A stretch of 64,000 nt of DNA from Thermodesulfovibrio sp. GTDB taxonomy: Bacteria; Nitrospirota; Thermodesulfovibrionia; Thermodesulfovibrionales; UBA6898. The first letter of the stretch is position 1. Every line of letters begins with the position of its first letter. The notes beneath the pieces were generated by a model. That model saw only the letters and a program-made list of their open reading frames with translations. It searched no databases and was not told the DNA's origin. The stretch is from NCBI GenBank assembly GCA_013824615.1, contig PNOC01000016.1, positions 1 through 64,000 on the forward strand, read 5' to 3'. Made by a program: the position numbers and the translations under genes. Below are positions 11,377 to 19,865 of this stretch, one piece after another.

Positions 11377-12684
11377 ATGGGTCTTGCTACATTTAGGGGC
11401 GGAATACACCCGCCAGACAAAAAAGCTTTGGCAGCAGGCAGTTCCATTACCGATGTAAAGCCTCCCAAAATTATTATTGTTCCTTTAAGCCAGCATGCGG
11501 GCGCGCCCTGCAAACCGCTGGTTTCAATAGGGCAGGAGGTTAAGAAAGGCGAGGCCATCGGAGAGGCTGGCGGCTTTGTCTCTGCTCCGGTCCATGCCTC
11601 TGTCTCGGGCAAGGTCGTTGCGATTGCCGAGTTCCCGAATGCCATGGGCAGGATGGTCAACTCCATCGTCATAGAAAATGACGGCAAAGAGGAATGGACC
11701 ACCTTAAAGGACAGTCCTGACTATATGAACCTGTCGGCAGAAGAGCTGAAGGAGAAGGTGAAGGCTGCCGGCATAGTCGGCCTTGGCGGGGCTGCGTTTC
11801 CGACCTCGGTAAAGCTCTCTCCTCCCAAAGAGAAGCCGATTAACACGGTTGTAATCAATGGGGCTGAATGCGAACCGTATCTCACGGCCGATTACCGGTT
11901 GATGCTTGAGAAGCCCCGTGAGATCGTCGAAGGCCTCAAGATCCTGATGAAGGTCCTGAACGTCAGCAAGGGGTATATCGGGATCGAGAACAACAAGCCG
12001 GACGCGGTAAAAACAATGAAAGACGCTGTTCAGGGGGCACCGGGTATTGAAGTGATAGCCTGCGAGGTCAAATACCCCCAGGGCGCGGAGAAAATGCTGA
12101 TAAAGGCCTGCGTGGACCGGGAGGTGCCGCCGCGCGGACTTCCGATGGATGTAGGAGTTGTTGTCCAGAATGTCGGGACAGCGCTTGCCATTTACGAGGC
12201 CGCACGGTTCGGCAAGCCGCTGATTGAGCGGGTGGTGACCGTAACGGGAGAAGGGATTAGAGAGCCCAAAAACCTCATGGCAAGAGTAGGGGCGAAGATC
12301 GCCGACCTCATTGAGGAAGCAGGCGGCTTCAAAGACGGGGCTGCAAAAGTCATTGCCGGAGGACCGATGATGGGTTTTGCGATCGCTTCTCTTGATATCC
12401 CGGTGACCAAGGGAACTTCCGGTATCCTCGTCATGCCGGAGGCTGAGATAGAGCACTCTGAAGAATTCGGGCCGTGCATACGCTGCGGCCGCTGCATTGG
12501 TGCCTGCGCCATGGGCCTCCAGCCGTTCATGCTGAGCATTCTGGGAGAAATAGGACATTACGAAGAGGCCAAGGAGTATAATCTCTTTGACTGCTTCGAG
12601 TGCGGCTCCTGTGCCTATGTCTGCCCGGCCAAGAGACCGATTGTCCAGCTCGTAAGACTGGCAAAATCAATGGTTAAACCATGA
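11377..12684 (+). CDS. rnfC: Rnf complex subunit RnfC (NADH/FMN-binding, 2 x [4Fe-4S])
   Basis: Peripheral subunit of the ion-pumping ferredoxin:NAD+ oxidoreductase. It is related to the 51-kDa subunit of complex I and carries the NAD site plus two [4Fe-4S] clusters. The 435-residue product has a biotinyl-like N-terminal fold ('HAGAPCKPLVSIGQEVKKGE'), a Rossmann-like 'GLGGAAFPTSVK' nucleotide loop near 133 and 'NGAECEPYLTADYRLM' typical of RnfC. Cluster motifs are 'CIRCGRCIGAC' (near 368) and 'CFECGSCAYVCP' (near 407). It is of the compact type, lacking the long alanine-rich tail seen in some gammaproteobacteria. First gene of the rnfCDGEAB operon. Confidence 0.97.
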   Translation: MGLATFRGGIHPPDKKALAAGSSITDVKPPKIIIVPLSQHAGAPCKPLVSIGQEVKKGEAIGEAGGFVSAPVHASVSGKVVAIAEFPNAMGRMVNSIVIENDGKEEWTTLKDSPDYMNLSAEELKEKVKAAGIVGLGGAAFPTSVKLSPPKEKPINTVVINGAECEPYLTADYRLMLEKPREIVEGLKILMKVLNVSKGYIGIENNKPDAVKTMKDAVQGAPGIEVIACEVKYPQGAEKMLIKACVDREVPPRGLPMDVGVVVQNVGTALAIYEAARFGKPLIERVVTVTGEGIREPKNLMARVGAKIADLIEEAGGFKDGAAKVIAGGPMMGFAIASLDIPVTKGTSGILVMPEAEIEHSEEFGPCIRCGRCIGACAMGLQPFMLSILGEIGHYEEAKEYNLFDCFECGSCAYVCPAKRPIVQLVRLAKSMVKP

Positions 12685-12747
12685 TCCCAATAAGAACCGG
12701 GCAGCATAATTATTTATACCCTGTTTCTCATTTTTTAAGGAGATAAG

Positions 12748-13791
12748 ATGGAGGCAACGAAAAAAGAACAGAATTTTATCGTATCGGTCAGCCCTCATGT
12801 AAAGAGTGATGAGACGACCAGCCGGATCATGTGGACGGTCAGTATTGCCCTGCTCCCTGCGCTGCTCTCGGGACTCTACTTCTTCGGTCCGAAGGCACTC
12901 TTTGTAACGCTACTCTGTATCATAAGTTCAATGATCTTCGAACATCTTTATTTCAGGATTGTTGAGAAGAAATCAGCGGTTGGTGACGGGAGTGCCTTTC
13001 TGACAGGTCTGCTCCTCGGCATGAACATGCCGTCCTCTCTCTGGTCGGTTTCCCCGTTTACGATCCATGTGCCGATTGTCGCATCCTTTGTTGCAATCGT
13101 TATCACGAAACAGCTTTTCGGCGGGCTGGGGTTCAATGTCTTTAACCCTGCCCTCATCGGCAGGGCTTTTGCCCTGATATCCTGGCCAAAGGCAATGACG
13201 ATCTGGAGTGCACCGACAGCGGCCTTCTTTGCGATGGACGCCAAGACAACGGCAACCCCTCTCGGCATATTGAAAGAAGAAGGCGTGACGAAGCTGATTG
13301 AAGTCTTTGGAGACAAAATGAGTCTCTACCAGCAGCTGTTTACCGGTCACCGTGCCGGGTCGATTGGTGAGACCTCGGCGATAGCCCTGCTGATCGGCGG
13401 GCTTTTTCTGCTTGCCAAGCGGTATATCACCTGGCATATCCCGGTCTCTTTTCTGGGATCTGCTGCGCTGATGGCCTGGGTCATGGGCGGCAAGGGGGGG
13501 CTGTTTACCGGAGATCCGATTGTCCATCTCATGAGCGGCGGTATGATGCTCGGCGCCTGGTTCATGGCAACAGATTATGTGACCTCACCTTCGATGAAAA
13601 CCGGCCAGATAATTTTCGGCGTCGGTTGCGGACTTTTGACGATGCTGATACGGTTGAAGGGCGGGTATCCTGAAGGCGTCATGTTTGCCATACTCATCAT
13701 GAACTGCTTTGCCCCGCTGATTGACCGTGGTTTCAGGTCGAAGGTCTTTGGCGCTGTCAAACCGGCCACCGCAAAGGAGGGCTCGAAATGA
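12748..13791 (+). CDS. rnfD: Rnf complex membrane subunit RnfD
   Basis: Integral membrane subunit with covalently bound FMN, homologous to NqrB. The 347-residue chain has about nine hydrophobic helices. The 'DAKTTATPLG' motif around residues 164-173 holds the threonine that receives FMN through a phosphoester bond (ApbE-dependent in known systems). 'AAGGAG' 8 bp before the ATG is the ribosome site. The stop overlaps the rnfG start by 4 bp, which suggests coupled translation of the two flavoproteins. Confidence 0.97.
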   Translation: MEATKKEQNFIVSVSPHVKSDETTSRIMWTVSIALLPALLSGLYFFGPKALFVTLLCIISSMIFEHLYFRIVEKKSAVGDGSAFLTGLLLGMNMPSSLWSVSPFTIHVPIVASFVAIVITKQLFGGLGFNVFNPALIGRAFALISWPKAMTIWSAPTAAFFAMDAKTTATPLGILKEEGVTKLIEVFGDKMSLYQQLFTGHRAGSIGETSAIALLIGGLFLLAKRYITWHIPVSFLGSAALMAWVMGGKGGLFTGDPIVHLMSGGMMLGAWFMATDYVTSPSMKTGQIIFGVGCGLLTMLIRLKGGYPEGVMFAILIMNCFAPLIDRGFRSKVFGAVKPATAKEGSK

Positions 13792-14381
13792 CAGGCAAGG
13801 ACATATTCAAGATAACCTTAAACCTTGTAATCATTTATCTCATCGGCGGTTTCATCCTTGCCTTTGTCTTTGCAACCGCATCGCCGAAGATATTCCGGAA
13901 CAATGAAGAGGCCGAAAAAAAGGCCCTGAAGCAGCTCATGCCGGACGCTGATGTCAACGAAAAAATGGGAGAATGGACCATCCACGATAAACACGCCAAG
14001 TACTTTATCTCGAAAAAAGGCAACGACACAATCGGGTATATCATCCAGTCCTTCGGCAAGGGCTATTCGAGTTATATCAATACCTTCATTGCGGTGGACA
14101 AGGATTTTACGGTCCAGAGGATAAATGTCCTTTCCCACGCCGAGACCCCTGGTTTGGGGGACGAGATCGAGGCTGACGCTTTCAAGGACCAGTTCAAGGG
14201 CAAGACTATCGACCACCTCAAGGTGATCAAGGGAGATACGAAAGACGACATACAGGCCATTTCAGGCGCCACGATCTCGAGCCGTGCGGTCTCTGAGGAC
14301 GCGGTGAAAAACGGGGTCGCATTTCTGATCAAGACTGTCAAAGAAGGGGGCAACGCGGATGTCAAGCCACAACAACACTAA
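13788..14381 (+). CDS. rnfG: Rnf complex subunit RnfG (covalent FMN)
   Basis: Single-pass membrane flavoprotein, homologous to NqrC; the soluble domain lies outside the cytoplasmic membrane. Of 197 residues, 8-30 form the anchor and the FMN-binding domain ends in 'SGATISS' (149-155). In this motif a Thr/Ser after 'SGAT' accepts FMN; here the position is Ser rather than the more usual Thr. 'HAETPGLGDEIE' is also conserved. It overlaps rnfD by 4 bp and rnfE by 23 bp, so the three are tightly coupled. Confidence 0.96.
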   Translation: MTGKDIFKITLNLVIIYLIGGFILAFVFATASPKIFRNNEEAEKKALKQLMPDADVNEKMGEWTIHDKHAKYFISKKGNDTIGYIIQSFGKGYSSYINTFIAVDKDFTVQRINVLSHAETPGLGDEIEADAFKDQFKGKTIDHLKVIKGDTKDDIQAISGATISSRAVSEDAVKNGVAFLIKTVKEGGNADVKPQQH

Positions 14382-14988
14382 TCTCAAGGAATTATTTCTC
14401 AACGGGATTGTCAAGGAGAACACGATTTTCAAGCTCGCCCTGAGCCTCTGCCCTTCAATCGCTGTCACGAACAACCTGAAAAACGGCGTGTTCATGGGGT
14501 TTGCAGTTTTATTTGTGCAGGTTATGGTCAATCTGACTATTTCTCTGATGAGAAATTTTATCCAGCCGAAGGTGAGGCTGCCGATCTTCATGCTCGTCAT
14601 CTCCGGTTGGGTGACGGTGACGCAGTTGATGATGGCCGCCTTTGTGCCTGACGTCTATGGCAAGGTGGGTCTATATATTGCGCTGATTGTTGCCTTTGCC
14701 TCGATTCTCGCCAGGGCGGAGATGTTCGCCAGCAAGAACAGTGTTGTTCCCTCGATTGTGGACGGCCTCGGGATGGGCGTCGGCTTTCTGTTTGCGCTGA
14801 CGGTCATCAGCTTCTTCCGGGAGTTGGTCGGCAAGGGGTCCCTGTGGGGGAATGTGATCGTCGATACCAAGCCGCTTCTGATCATGATACTGCCTGCCGG
14901 AGGGTTTTTTGCGGTCGGGATACTGATGGCCCTTTTCAACTGGATCAATACCCGGTATGCGGCAAAGGGTGCCCATGCATCTCACTAA
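14359..14988 (+). CDS. rnfE: Rnf complex membrane subunit RnfE
   Basis: Membrane subunit of the RnfA/RnfE (NqrD/NqrE) pair, which together hold an intramembrane iron centre. The 209-residue chain has about six helices. 'LFLNGIVKENTIFKLALSLCP' near the N-terminus carries the conserved Cys, and 'VDGLGMGVGFLFAL' is the mid-protein signature. The start overlaps rnfG by 23 bp. A 61-bp gap with its own ribosome site separates it from rnfA. Confidence 0.96.
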   Translation: MSSHNNTNLKELFLNGIVKENTIFKLALSLCPSIAVTNNLKNGVFMGFAVLFVQVMVNLTISLMRNFIQPKVRLPIFMLVISGWVTVTQLMMAAFVPDVYGKVGLYIALIVAFASILARAEMFASKNSVVPSIVDGLGMGVGFLFALTVISFFRELVGKGSLWGNVIVDTKPLLIMILPAGGFFAVGILMALFNWINTRYAAKGAHASH

Positions 14989-15049
14989 GAAGGGTTTAAG
15001 GCGGTCTGAACGGTTGCTAAATGTTGTTGTTAAATAGGGAGGAAAATAC

Positions 15050-15643
15050 ATGAGCAGTGAATTCACGAAACTGTTTGAACTGATAATATCGGCGTCGTTA
15101 ATAAACAACTTTGTTTTTACCCGCTTCCTCGGCCTCTGCATATTCTTTGGCGTCTCAAAAAAGATGGAGACAGCGGTCGGCATGAGCATTACCTTTACCG
15201 CTGTCATGATGGTCAGTGCAGCCATCAGTTGGGTTGTCTTTACCCAGCTTCTGGTGCCGCTCCAGATTACGTTCCTCGAGATTATCGTCTTCATCGGCAT
15301 CATCGCAGGCCTGGTCCAGTTGTCTGATACCATCATGAGAAAAGTCTCACCGGGGCTTTACTATAAACTGGGTATCTATCTTGCCCTGATCTCGACGAAC
15401 TGCATCATCCTTGCTGTTCCGTTGATTAACGCCGGTGAGAAATACACCTTTATTCAGAGCCTTGCCTTCGGGTTAGGCTCGGGTCTCGGGTTTGCTCTGG
15501 CGCTCATCATCATGGCCAGCATACGCGAGAAACTAGAACTGGCAGACGTTCCTGCACCCTTCAGAGGCCTTCCGATGGCCTTTGTGGTAACAGGACTGAT
15601 CGCGCTGGCGTTTACGGGCTTCTCAGGTTTGATCACGCTGTAG
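15050..15643 (+). CDS. rnfA: Rnf complex membrane subunit RnfA
   Basis: Partner of RnfE, with inverted topology, forming the iron-binding core of the ion pump. 197 residues with six predicted helices. The N-terminal 'LINNFVFTRFLGLC' contains the conserved Asn/Cys block and 'STNCIILAVPLI' near 115-126 gives the second Cys. 'GGAGG' precedes the ATG by 7 bases. Confidence 0.96.
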   Translation: MSSEFTKLFELIISASLINNFVFTRFLGLCIFFGVSKKMETAVGMSITFTAVMMVSAAISWVVFTQLLVPLQITFLEIIVFIGIIAGLVQLSDTIMRKVSPGLYYKLGIYLALISTNCIILAVPLINAGEKYTFIQSLAFGLGSGLGFALALIIMASIREKLELADVPAPFRGLPMAFVVTGLIALAFTGFSGLITL

Positions 15644-15709
15644 CACACTGGTGACGTTAACAAGGGCCAGAAATGATGTTCAGGACGACAAAAAGTAAAA
15701 GGAGTAAAA

Positions 15710-16876
15710 ATGATATCCGGAAATAAGAGATTTATAAAGATAGCCATCCCTGTTGCAATCATGCTGCTGGCCTTTGCGTCGCTCGCCGGTGCAGGCGTCG
15801 GAGGCGGGGTTGAGGGCAAGGAGTCTGTTGATATTGTCCCTCTGATCAAGTGGACCCTGATCTTTCTTGCGGGTCTGGGCACGGTCTTCGGACTGGGGAT
15901 TGCCATGGCCGCCAAGAGGTTTGCGGTAGAGATAGACCCCAGAGTTGAGAAGGTGAAGGATGTTCTGGCTCATGCACACTGCGGGGCCTGCGGTTATGCC
16001 GGCTGTGAGCAGTATGCCGAGGCGGTGGTGAAGAACCCCGATGTCTCGCCGAACCTCTGTATTCCCGCCGGGGCCAAAGGGGCAGAAGCTGTTGCCCTGA
16101 TTACCGGCAAAAAGGCAGAGATTATGGAGCCCCAGTTTGCACGGATTATGTGCCAGGGCGGATGGTCAAAGTCGGTGAAGCGGTTTGCCTATGAAGGGGT
16201 CCAGGACTGCAGGGCCGCAATATTGGCCGGTGGCGGCGATAAGGCCTGCCGGTACGGCTGCCTTGGTTACGGCACCTGTTCCCGTGTCTGCCCGTTTGGA
16301 GCCATTACTATGACCGATAACCACCTGCCGTTCGTCGACATTACGAAATGCACGGGGTGCCGGAAGTGCGAGCAGGCCTGCCCGACAAAAGCGATCGAGG
16401 TGCTGCCTGCCACAAAACAGGTGCTGGTGACCTGCCATTCAAGAGACAAGGGCGGCGATACACGGAAAAACTGCGAAATCGGCTGCATAGCCTGCGGTAT
16501 CTGCGTCAAGGTCTGCCCGTTTGATGCGCCGTCTCTCCAGAATAACCTTTCGAAGATCGATATCAATAAATGCAAGGTCTGCGGACTCTGCGCAACAAAG
16601 TGCCCGACAAAGGCGATAACCGATTTCATCCCGCAGCGGCCCAAGGCCCTGATTATGGACAACTGCATTGGCTGCCAGATCTGCGTCAAGGTCTGCCCGG
16701 TTGACGCTCCTGCCGGCGAGCAGAAGAAAAAACATGAGATCCACGTAGCCCGCTGCATCGGTTGCGGCATTTGTACGGCTAAATGTCCTGTCCAGGCTAT
16801 TGACGGAACATTCAATGCGCAGGAGATTTTTGCGGCTGCGGCTGCGAAGAAGGCGAAGAAAACGGAAGCAGCATAA
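15710..16876 (+). CDS. rnfB: Rnf complex ferredoxin subunit RnfB, extended polyferredoxin form
   Basis: Accepts electrons from ferredoxin and passes them into the complex. The 388-residue protein is about twice the length of enterobacterial RnfB. It has two hydrophobic segments near the N-terminus and then the '4Fe-4S' domain with 'CGACGYAGCEQYA' (about 89-101) and a distal Cys. Six further CxxCxxCxxxCP-type motifs follow, at about 175-195, 218-228, 258-275, 289-299, 322-332 and 345-355. That gives seven cubane-type sites in all. The final ~30 residues are Ala/Lys-rich. Last gene of the operon; a strong terminator follows 20 bp downstream. Confidence 0.96.
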   Translation: MISGNKRFIKIAIPVAIMLLAFASLAGAGVGGGVEGKESVDIVPLIKWTLIFLAGLGTVFGLGIAMAAKRFAVEIDPRVEKVKDVLAHAHCGACGYAGCEQYAEAVVKNPDVSPNLCIPAGAKGAEAVALITGKKAEIMEPQFARIMCQGGWSKSVKRFAYEGVQDCRAAILAGGGDKACRYGCLGYGTCSRVCPFGAITMTDNHLPFVDITKCTGCRKCEQACPTKAIEVLPATKQVLVTCHSRDKGGDTRKNCEIGCIACGICVKVCPFDAPSLQNNLSKIDINKCKVCGLCATKCPTKAITDFIPQRPKALIMDNCIGCQICVKVCPVDAPAGEQKKKHEIHVARCIGCGICTAKCPVQAIDGTFNAQEIFAAAAAKKAKKTEAA

Positions 16877-16895
16877 AATATCCATCAGCACTGAC

Positions 16896-16933
16896 AATAA
16901 AAAAGGGGCCTTCATGAAGGCCCCTTTTTTATT
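16896..16933. terminator. Bidirectional intrinsic terminator between rnfB and metG
   Basis: A perfect palindrome: six A's, GGGGCC, an 8-base TTCATGAA centre, GGCCCC and six T's, flanked by AAT/ATT. Because both flanks are A/T runs, it works for the rnf operon on the + strand and for metG on the - strand, which converge here. Confidence 0.95.
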
Positions 16934-16954
16934 GTTTCAGTTTCCGGTAAAAAC

Positions 16955-18973
16955 CTATTTTATTCTTGCCCCCTGCTCGACATCTTTTTCCGGCGTAATG
17001 ATTATCGGCACGCCGTCAGCGCCGGTGGCGGCAAGGAGCATCCCCTGGGACTCGACGCCCATAAGCTTTGCCGGCTGGAGGTTGGCGACGACAACGATCT
17101 TCCTGTTTACCAGATCTTCCGGCGTATAGGCCTTGCCTATCCCGGCCACGATTTGTCTTAACTCGCCGGTATCGACCTGCATTTTTATCAGCTTGTCCGA
17201 TTTTTTTACCCGTTCGGCGCTGATGACCAGGCCGACTTTGAGCTCCACCTTTATAACGTCCTGTATCGAAATCAGGTTCGTCTGTTCTGCCGGTGCTGTC
17301 GTATTTACAGCCGGAGAGGCAGTTTCTGCTGCCTCCCCGGCTGGCGGTGTCTCTTTAACCATCTTTTTTATCCTCTCCGTAGTTTTCTCTATCCTGGGAA
17401 AGAGCTGTTCACCCTTAGCCACCTTCACTGCGTAGGCAGGCCGCCATTCCCAGCTGAATATCTTCTGGCTTTCCATTGCAGCATGATTATTTTCATGGAC
17501 TTCCCTGGTCAGAGAGTTTAACCCCAGCTGTTTCCACATCTTCTCTGCGGTTTCCGGCATAAACGGACAGACCTGCAGGGCTGTTACGCGCAACGCGCTC
17601 CAGATGTTCTGCAGAATGCAATGGACCGCTTCCGGATCATTTTTTGCAAGCTTCCAGGGTTCCGTCTGCGCAATGTAGTTGTTTGCTGCCCTGACAATAT
17701 CCCAAAGTCTCTCAAGAATTATATTGAAGCGTAGAGATTCCCAGTAGGGGTCCCCGAGTAGTTCAGAAATTACCGTTCTGGATACTTCTGTCAGTTCCGT
17801 GGTTGCCCGCATGACCGCCGCAGGAGCCTCTCCCTGGAAGTCTATGACCCCGGCGTTGTATTTCTCGGCCATTGTCAAAAACCTGCTGAGCAGATTCCCC
17901 AGGTCGTTCGCCAGGTCCGTGTTGATCCGGTGCACCAGGGCCTCTTCGGAAAAATCTCCGTCCAGGCCGAACGGGACTTCCCTGAAAAGAAAATATCTGA
18001 AGGCGTCTGCGCCGTATGTCGCGGCCAGTGTTTGCGGGTCGACCACATTTCCGACTGATTTCGACATTTTTTTGCCCTCGACAGTCCACCACCCGTGGGC
18101 GAAGATCGTGCCGGGCAGCGGCATGTCCAGCGCCATAAGCATGGTCGACCAGTAGACAGCATGTGTCGTCAGGATGTCTTTGCCCACGATATGGAGAGAG
18201 GCTGGCCACCAGAAATCGCCGTGGCCTGCCTGTTCTGCATGCGGGGTGAGATAGCGCGTGGCCGAGAAGTAATTGACCAGGGCATCAAACCAGACATAGG
18301 TTACAAAATTATCATCAAAGGGAAGCGGGATGCCCCATGCCAGTCTCTGTTTCGGACGTGATATGCAGAGGTCGCCGAGGTCATTATTATTCAGAAAGCC
18401 GAGGACCTCGTTTCTGCGTGTCTCCGGCATAATATACGAGCGGTTCTCTGTAATCAGCGAAATCAGCCTTTTCTGGTATTTAGACATCAGGAAGAAATAA
18501 TTCTCCTCCTGAATCTGGTCGACCTGCCTGCCGCAGTCCGGGCATTTTCCCTCGACCAGGTCTTTTTCAGTCCAGAACCTTTCGTCAGGAGTGCAGTACC
18601 ATCCGGCATACTGTCTTTTCTCAATCTCGCCGCGGTCCCAGAGCAACTGCAGGAGCCCCTGCACTGTTTTTATATGTTCCGGATCCGTAGTCCTGATGAA
18701 GCCATGCCCGGAGATTTCCAGCTTCTGCCAGAGCTGCCTGAAGTTTTCTACCATAAGGTCTGCGTGATCTTTAGGGGAGCGGCCTTTTCCTTTTGCCGCC
18801 TTTTCAACCTTCTGGCCGTGTTCGTCGGTGCCGGTCAGCAGAAAGACTTCGTTTCCGATCAGCCGGTTTCTCCGACTGAGTATGTCGGCCGCCACCGTTG
18901 TATAAGCATGTCCGATATGAGGGATATCGTTGACGTAATAAATCGGAGTCGTAACGTAGTATCGCTTATCCAT
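16955..18973 (-). CDS. metG: Methionyl-tRNA synthetase
   Basis: Charges initiator and elongator tRNA-Met. The 672-residue protein has 'YYVNDIPHIGHAYT' (HIGH, about 10-23), a zinc-knuckle region with 'CPDCGRQ' near 143, and 'KKMSKSVGN' near 302. After the anticodon-binding helices comes a Thr/Pro/Ala linker and a C-terminal EMAP-II-like tRNA-binding domain (about 570-672). In the first half of the zinc site the second Cys is replaced ('YCTPDE'), a variant I recall from related bacteria. It is the last gene of the - strand run tmk-holB-ricT-metG, 18 bp after ricT. Confidence 0.97.
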   Translation of the reverse strand: MDKRYYVTTPIYYVNDIPHIGHAYTTVAADILSRRNRLIGNEVFLLTGTDEHGQKVEKAAKGKGRSPKDHADLMVENFRQLWQKLEISGHGFIRTTDPEHIKTVQGLLQLLWDRGEIEKRQYAGWYCTPDERFWTEKDLVEGKCPDCGRQVDQIQEENYFFLMSKYQKRLISLITENRSYIMPETRRNEVLGFLNNNDLGDLCISRPKQRLAWGIPLPFDDNFVTYVWFDALVNYFSATRYLTPHAEQAGHGDFWWPASLHIVGKDILTTHAVYWSTMLMALDMPLPGTIFAHGWWTVEGKKMSKSVGNVVDPQTLAATYGADAFRYFLFREVPFGLDGDFSEEALVHRINTDLANDLGNLLSRFLTMAEKYNAGVIDFQGEAPAAVMRATTELTEVSRTVISELLGDPYWESLRFNIILERLWDIVRAANNYIAQTEPWKLAKNDPEAVHCILQNIWSALRVTALQVCPFMPETAEKMWKQLGLNSLTREVHENNHAAMESQKIFSWEWRPAYAVKVAKGEQLFPRIEKTTERIKKMVKETPPAGEAAETASPAVNTTAPAEQTNLISIQDVIKVELKVGLVISAERVKKSDKLIKMQVDTGELRQIVAGIGKAYTPEDLVNRKIVVVANLQPAKLMGVESQGMLLAATGADGVPIIITPEKDVEQGARIK

Positions 18974-18991
18974 AATTCAGTTTCCTCAGTC

Positions 18992-19864
18992 TCATTCAGG
19001 GTTCTGGGGTTTCTTCTTGAAGCGTCGCCTTCTTTTTTTGCGTTTCTTGTTTTCGCCTTCTTTTCTTTCTTCGCCCTGAGGAGTTGCCTGCCGGGCCTGT
19101 TCTGCCGGCAGCACTTCTACGGGACCAGTGGGTGGGGGTACTGCTGCGACAGGCTCCGGGATGAATGCCTCCGGTTCAGTTTTTTCCTGCAGGGCACGTT
19201 CCGCTTTGGCATAGGACGCATGGGTTCCCTGCTGATCCGCGTGGTATTCGTAGCCCAGGCAGCACATCAGCCGCCCGCAGACCCCGGACAGTTTGCCGGT
19301 GTTTAGAGTCAGGTCCTGCTGTTTTGCCATCTTGATCGAGATGGGTTCAAATGAAGTAAGGAAAAGACGGCAACAGAGTTCCTTGCCGCATATACCGAGA
19401 CCGCCCACCAGCTTTGCCTTGTCCCGGACGCCGATCTGTCGCATCTCGATCCTGGTCTTGAAGCGCGCCGCGAGGTCCTTGACCAGTTCTCTGAAGTCGA
19501 TCCTCCCGTCAGCCGTAAAGTAAAAAACGATCCGCTTCCGGTCAAGAGTCACTTCAGAACAGACGAGTTTCATCGGGATTCCCCGCGCAGCAATCCTCTC
19601 GACGCAGAAACTCCTCGCTTCACGCTCGAACTTCTCATTCTCCTGCTTAATCTTCAGGTCTTCACTGCCGGCTACCCGCAATACCTTTTTCAGGTCCTTC
19701 TGTGAGGTCTCTCTATGGCTGGAGGCTGTGGCCACCGTGCCGATGCTCAGGCCGAATTCAGACTCAACGATAACCCGGTCCCCCTGCCTGATCTCAACTC
19801 CGGCTGCATCAAAATCATATATTCTCCCGCAGCTCTTAAACCTAATTCCTACAACGTCCGGCAT
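18992..19864 (-). CDS. ricT: PSP1-domain protein RicT/YaaT-like
   Basis: In Bacillus, RicT (YaaT) forms an Fe-S complex with RicA/RicF that affects RNase Y, competence and sporulation. In other bacteria the role is unclear. The 290-residue protein has the PSP1 core with conserved cysteines 'GICGKELCCRLF' (about 155-166) and 'GVCGRLMCCLGYEY' (about 191-204). The C-terminal ~70 residues are different: a Pro/Glu/Ala segment followed by an extremely basic 'KKRKKRRRRFKKK' tail, which could bind RNA or the ribosome. It lies directly after holB (1-bp gap), a conserved neighbourhood. Confidence 0.9.
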   Translation of the reverse strand: MPDVVGIRFKSCGRIYDFDAAGVEIRQGDRVIVESEFGLSIGTVATASSHRETSQKDLKKVLRVAGSEDLKIKQENEKFEREARSFCVERIAARGIPMKLVCSEVTLDRKRIVFYFTADGRIDFRELVKDLAARFKTRIEMRQIGVRDKAKLVGGLGICGKELCCRLFLTSFEPISIKMAKQQDLTLNTGKLSGVCGRLMCCLGYEYHADQQGTHASYAKAERALQEKTEPEAFIPEPVAAVPPPTGPVEVLPAEQARQATPQGEERKEGENKKRKKRRRRFKKKPQNPE

Positions 19865-19865
19865 A

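Noticed and set aside
18674-19306. 210-codon + strand open frame across metG/ricT
   Set aside because: It is antisense to two well-supported genes, has no ribosome site and no recognisable domain.
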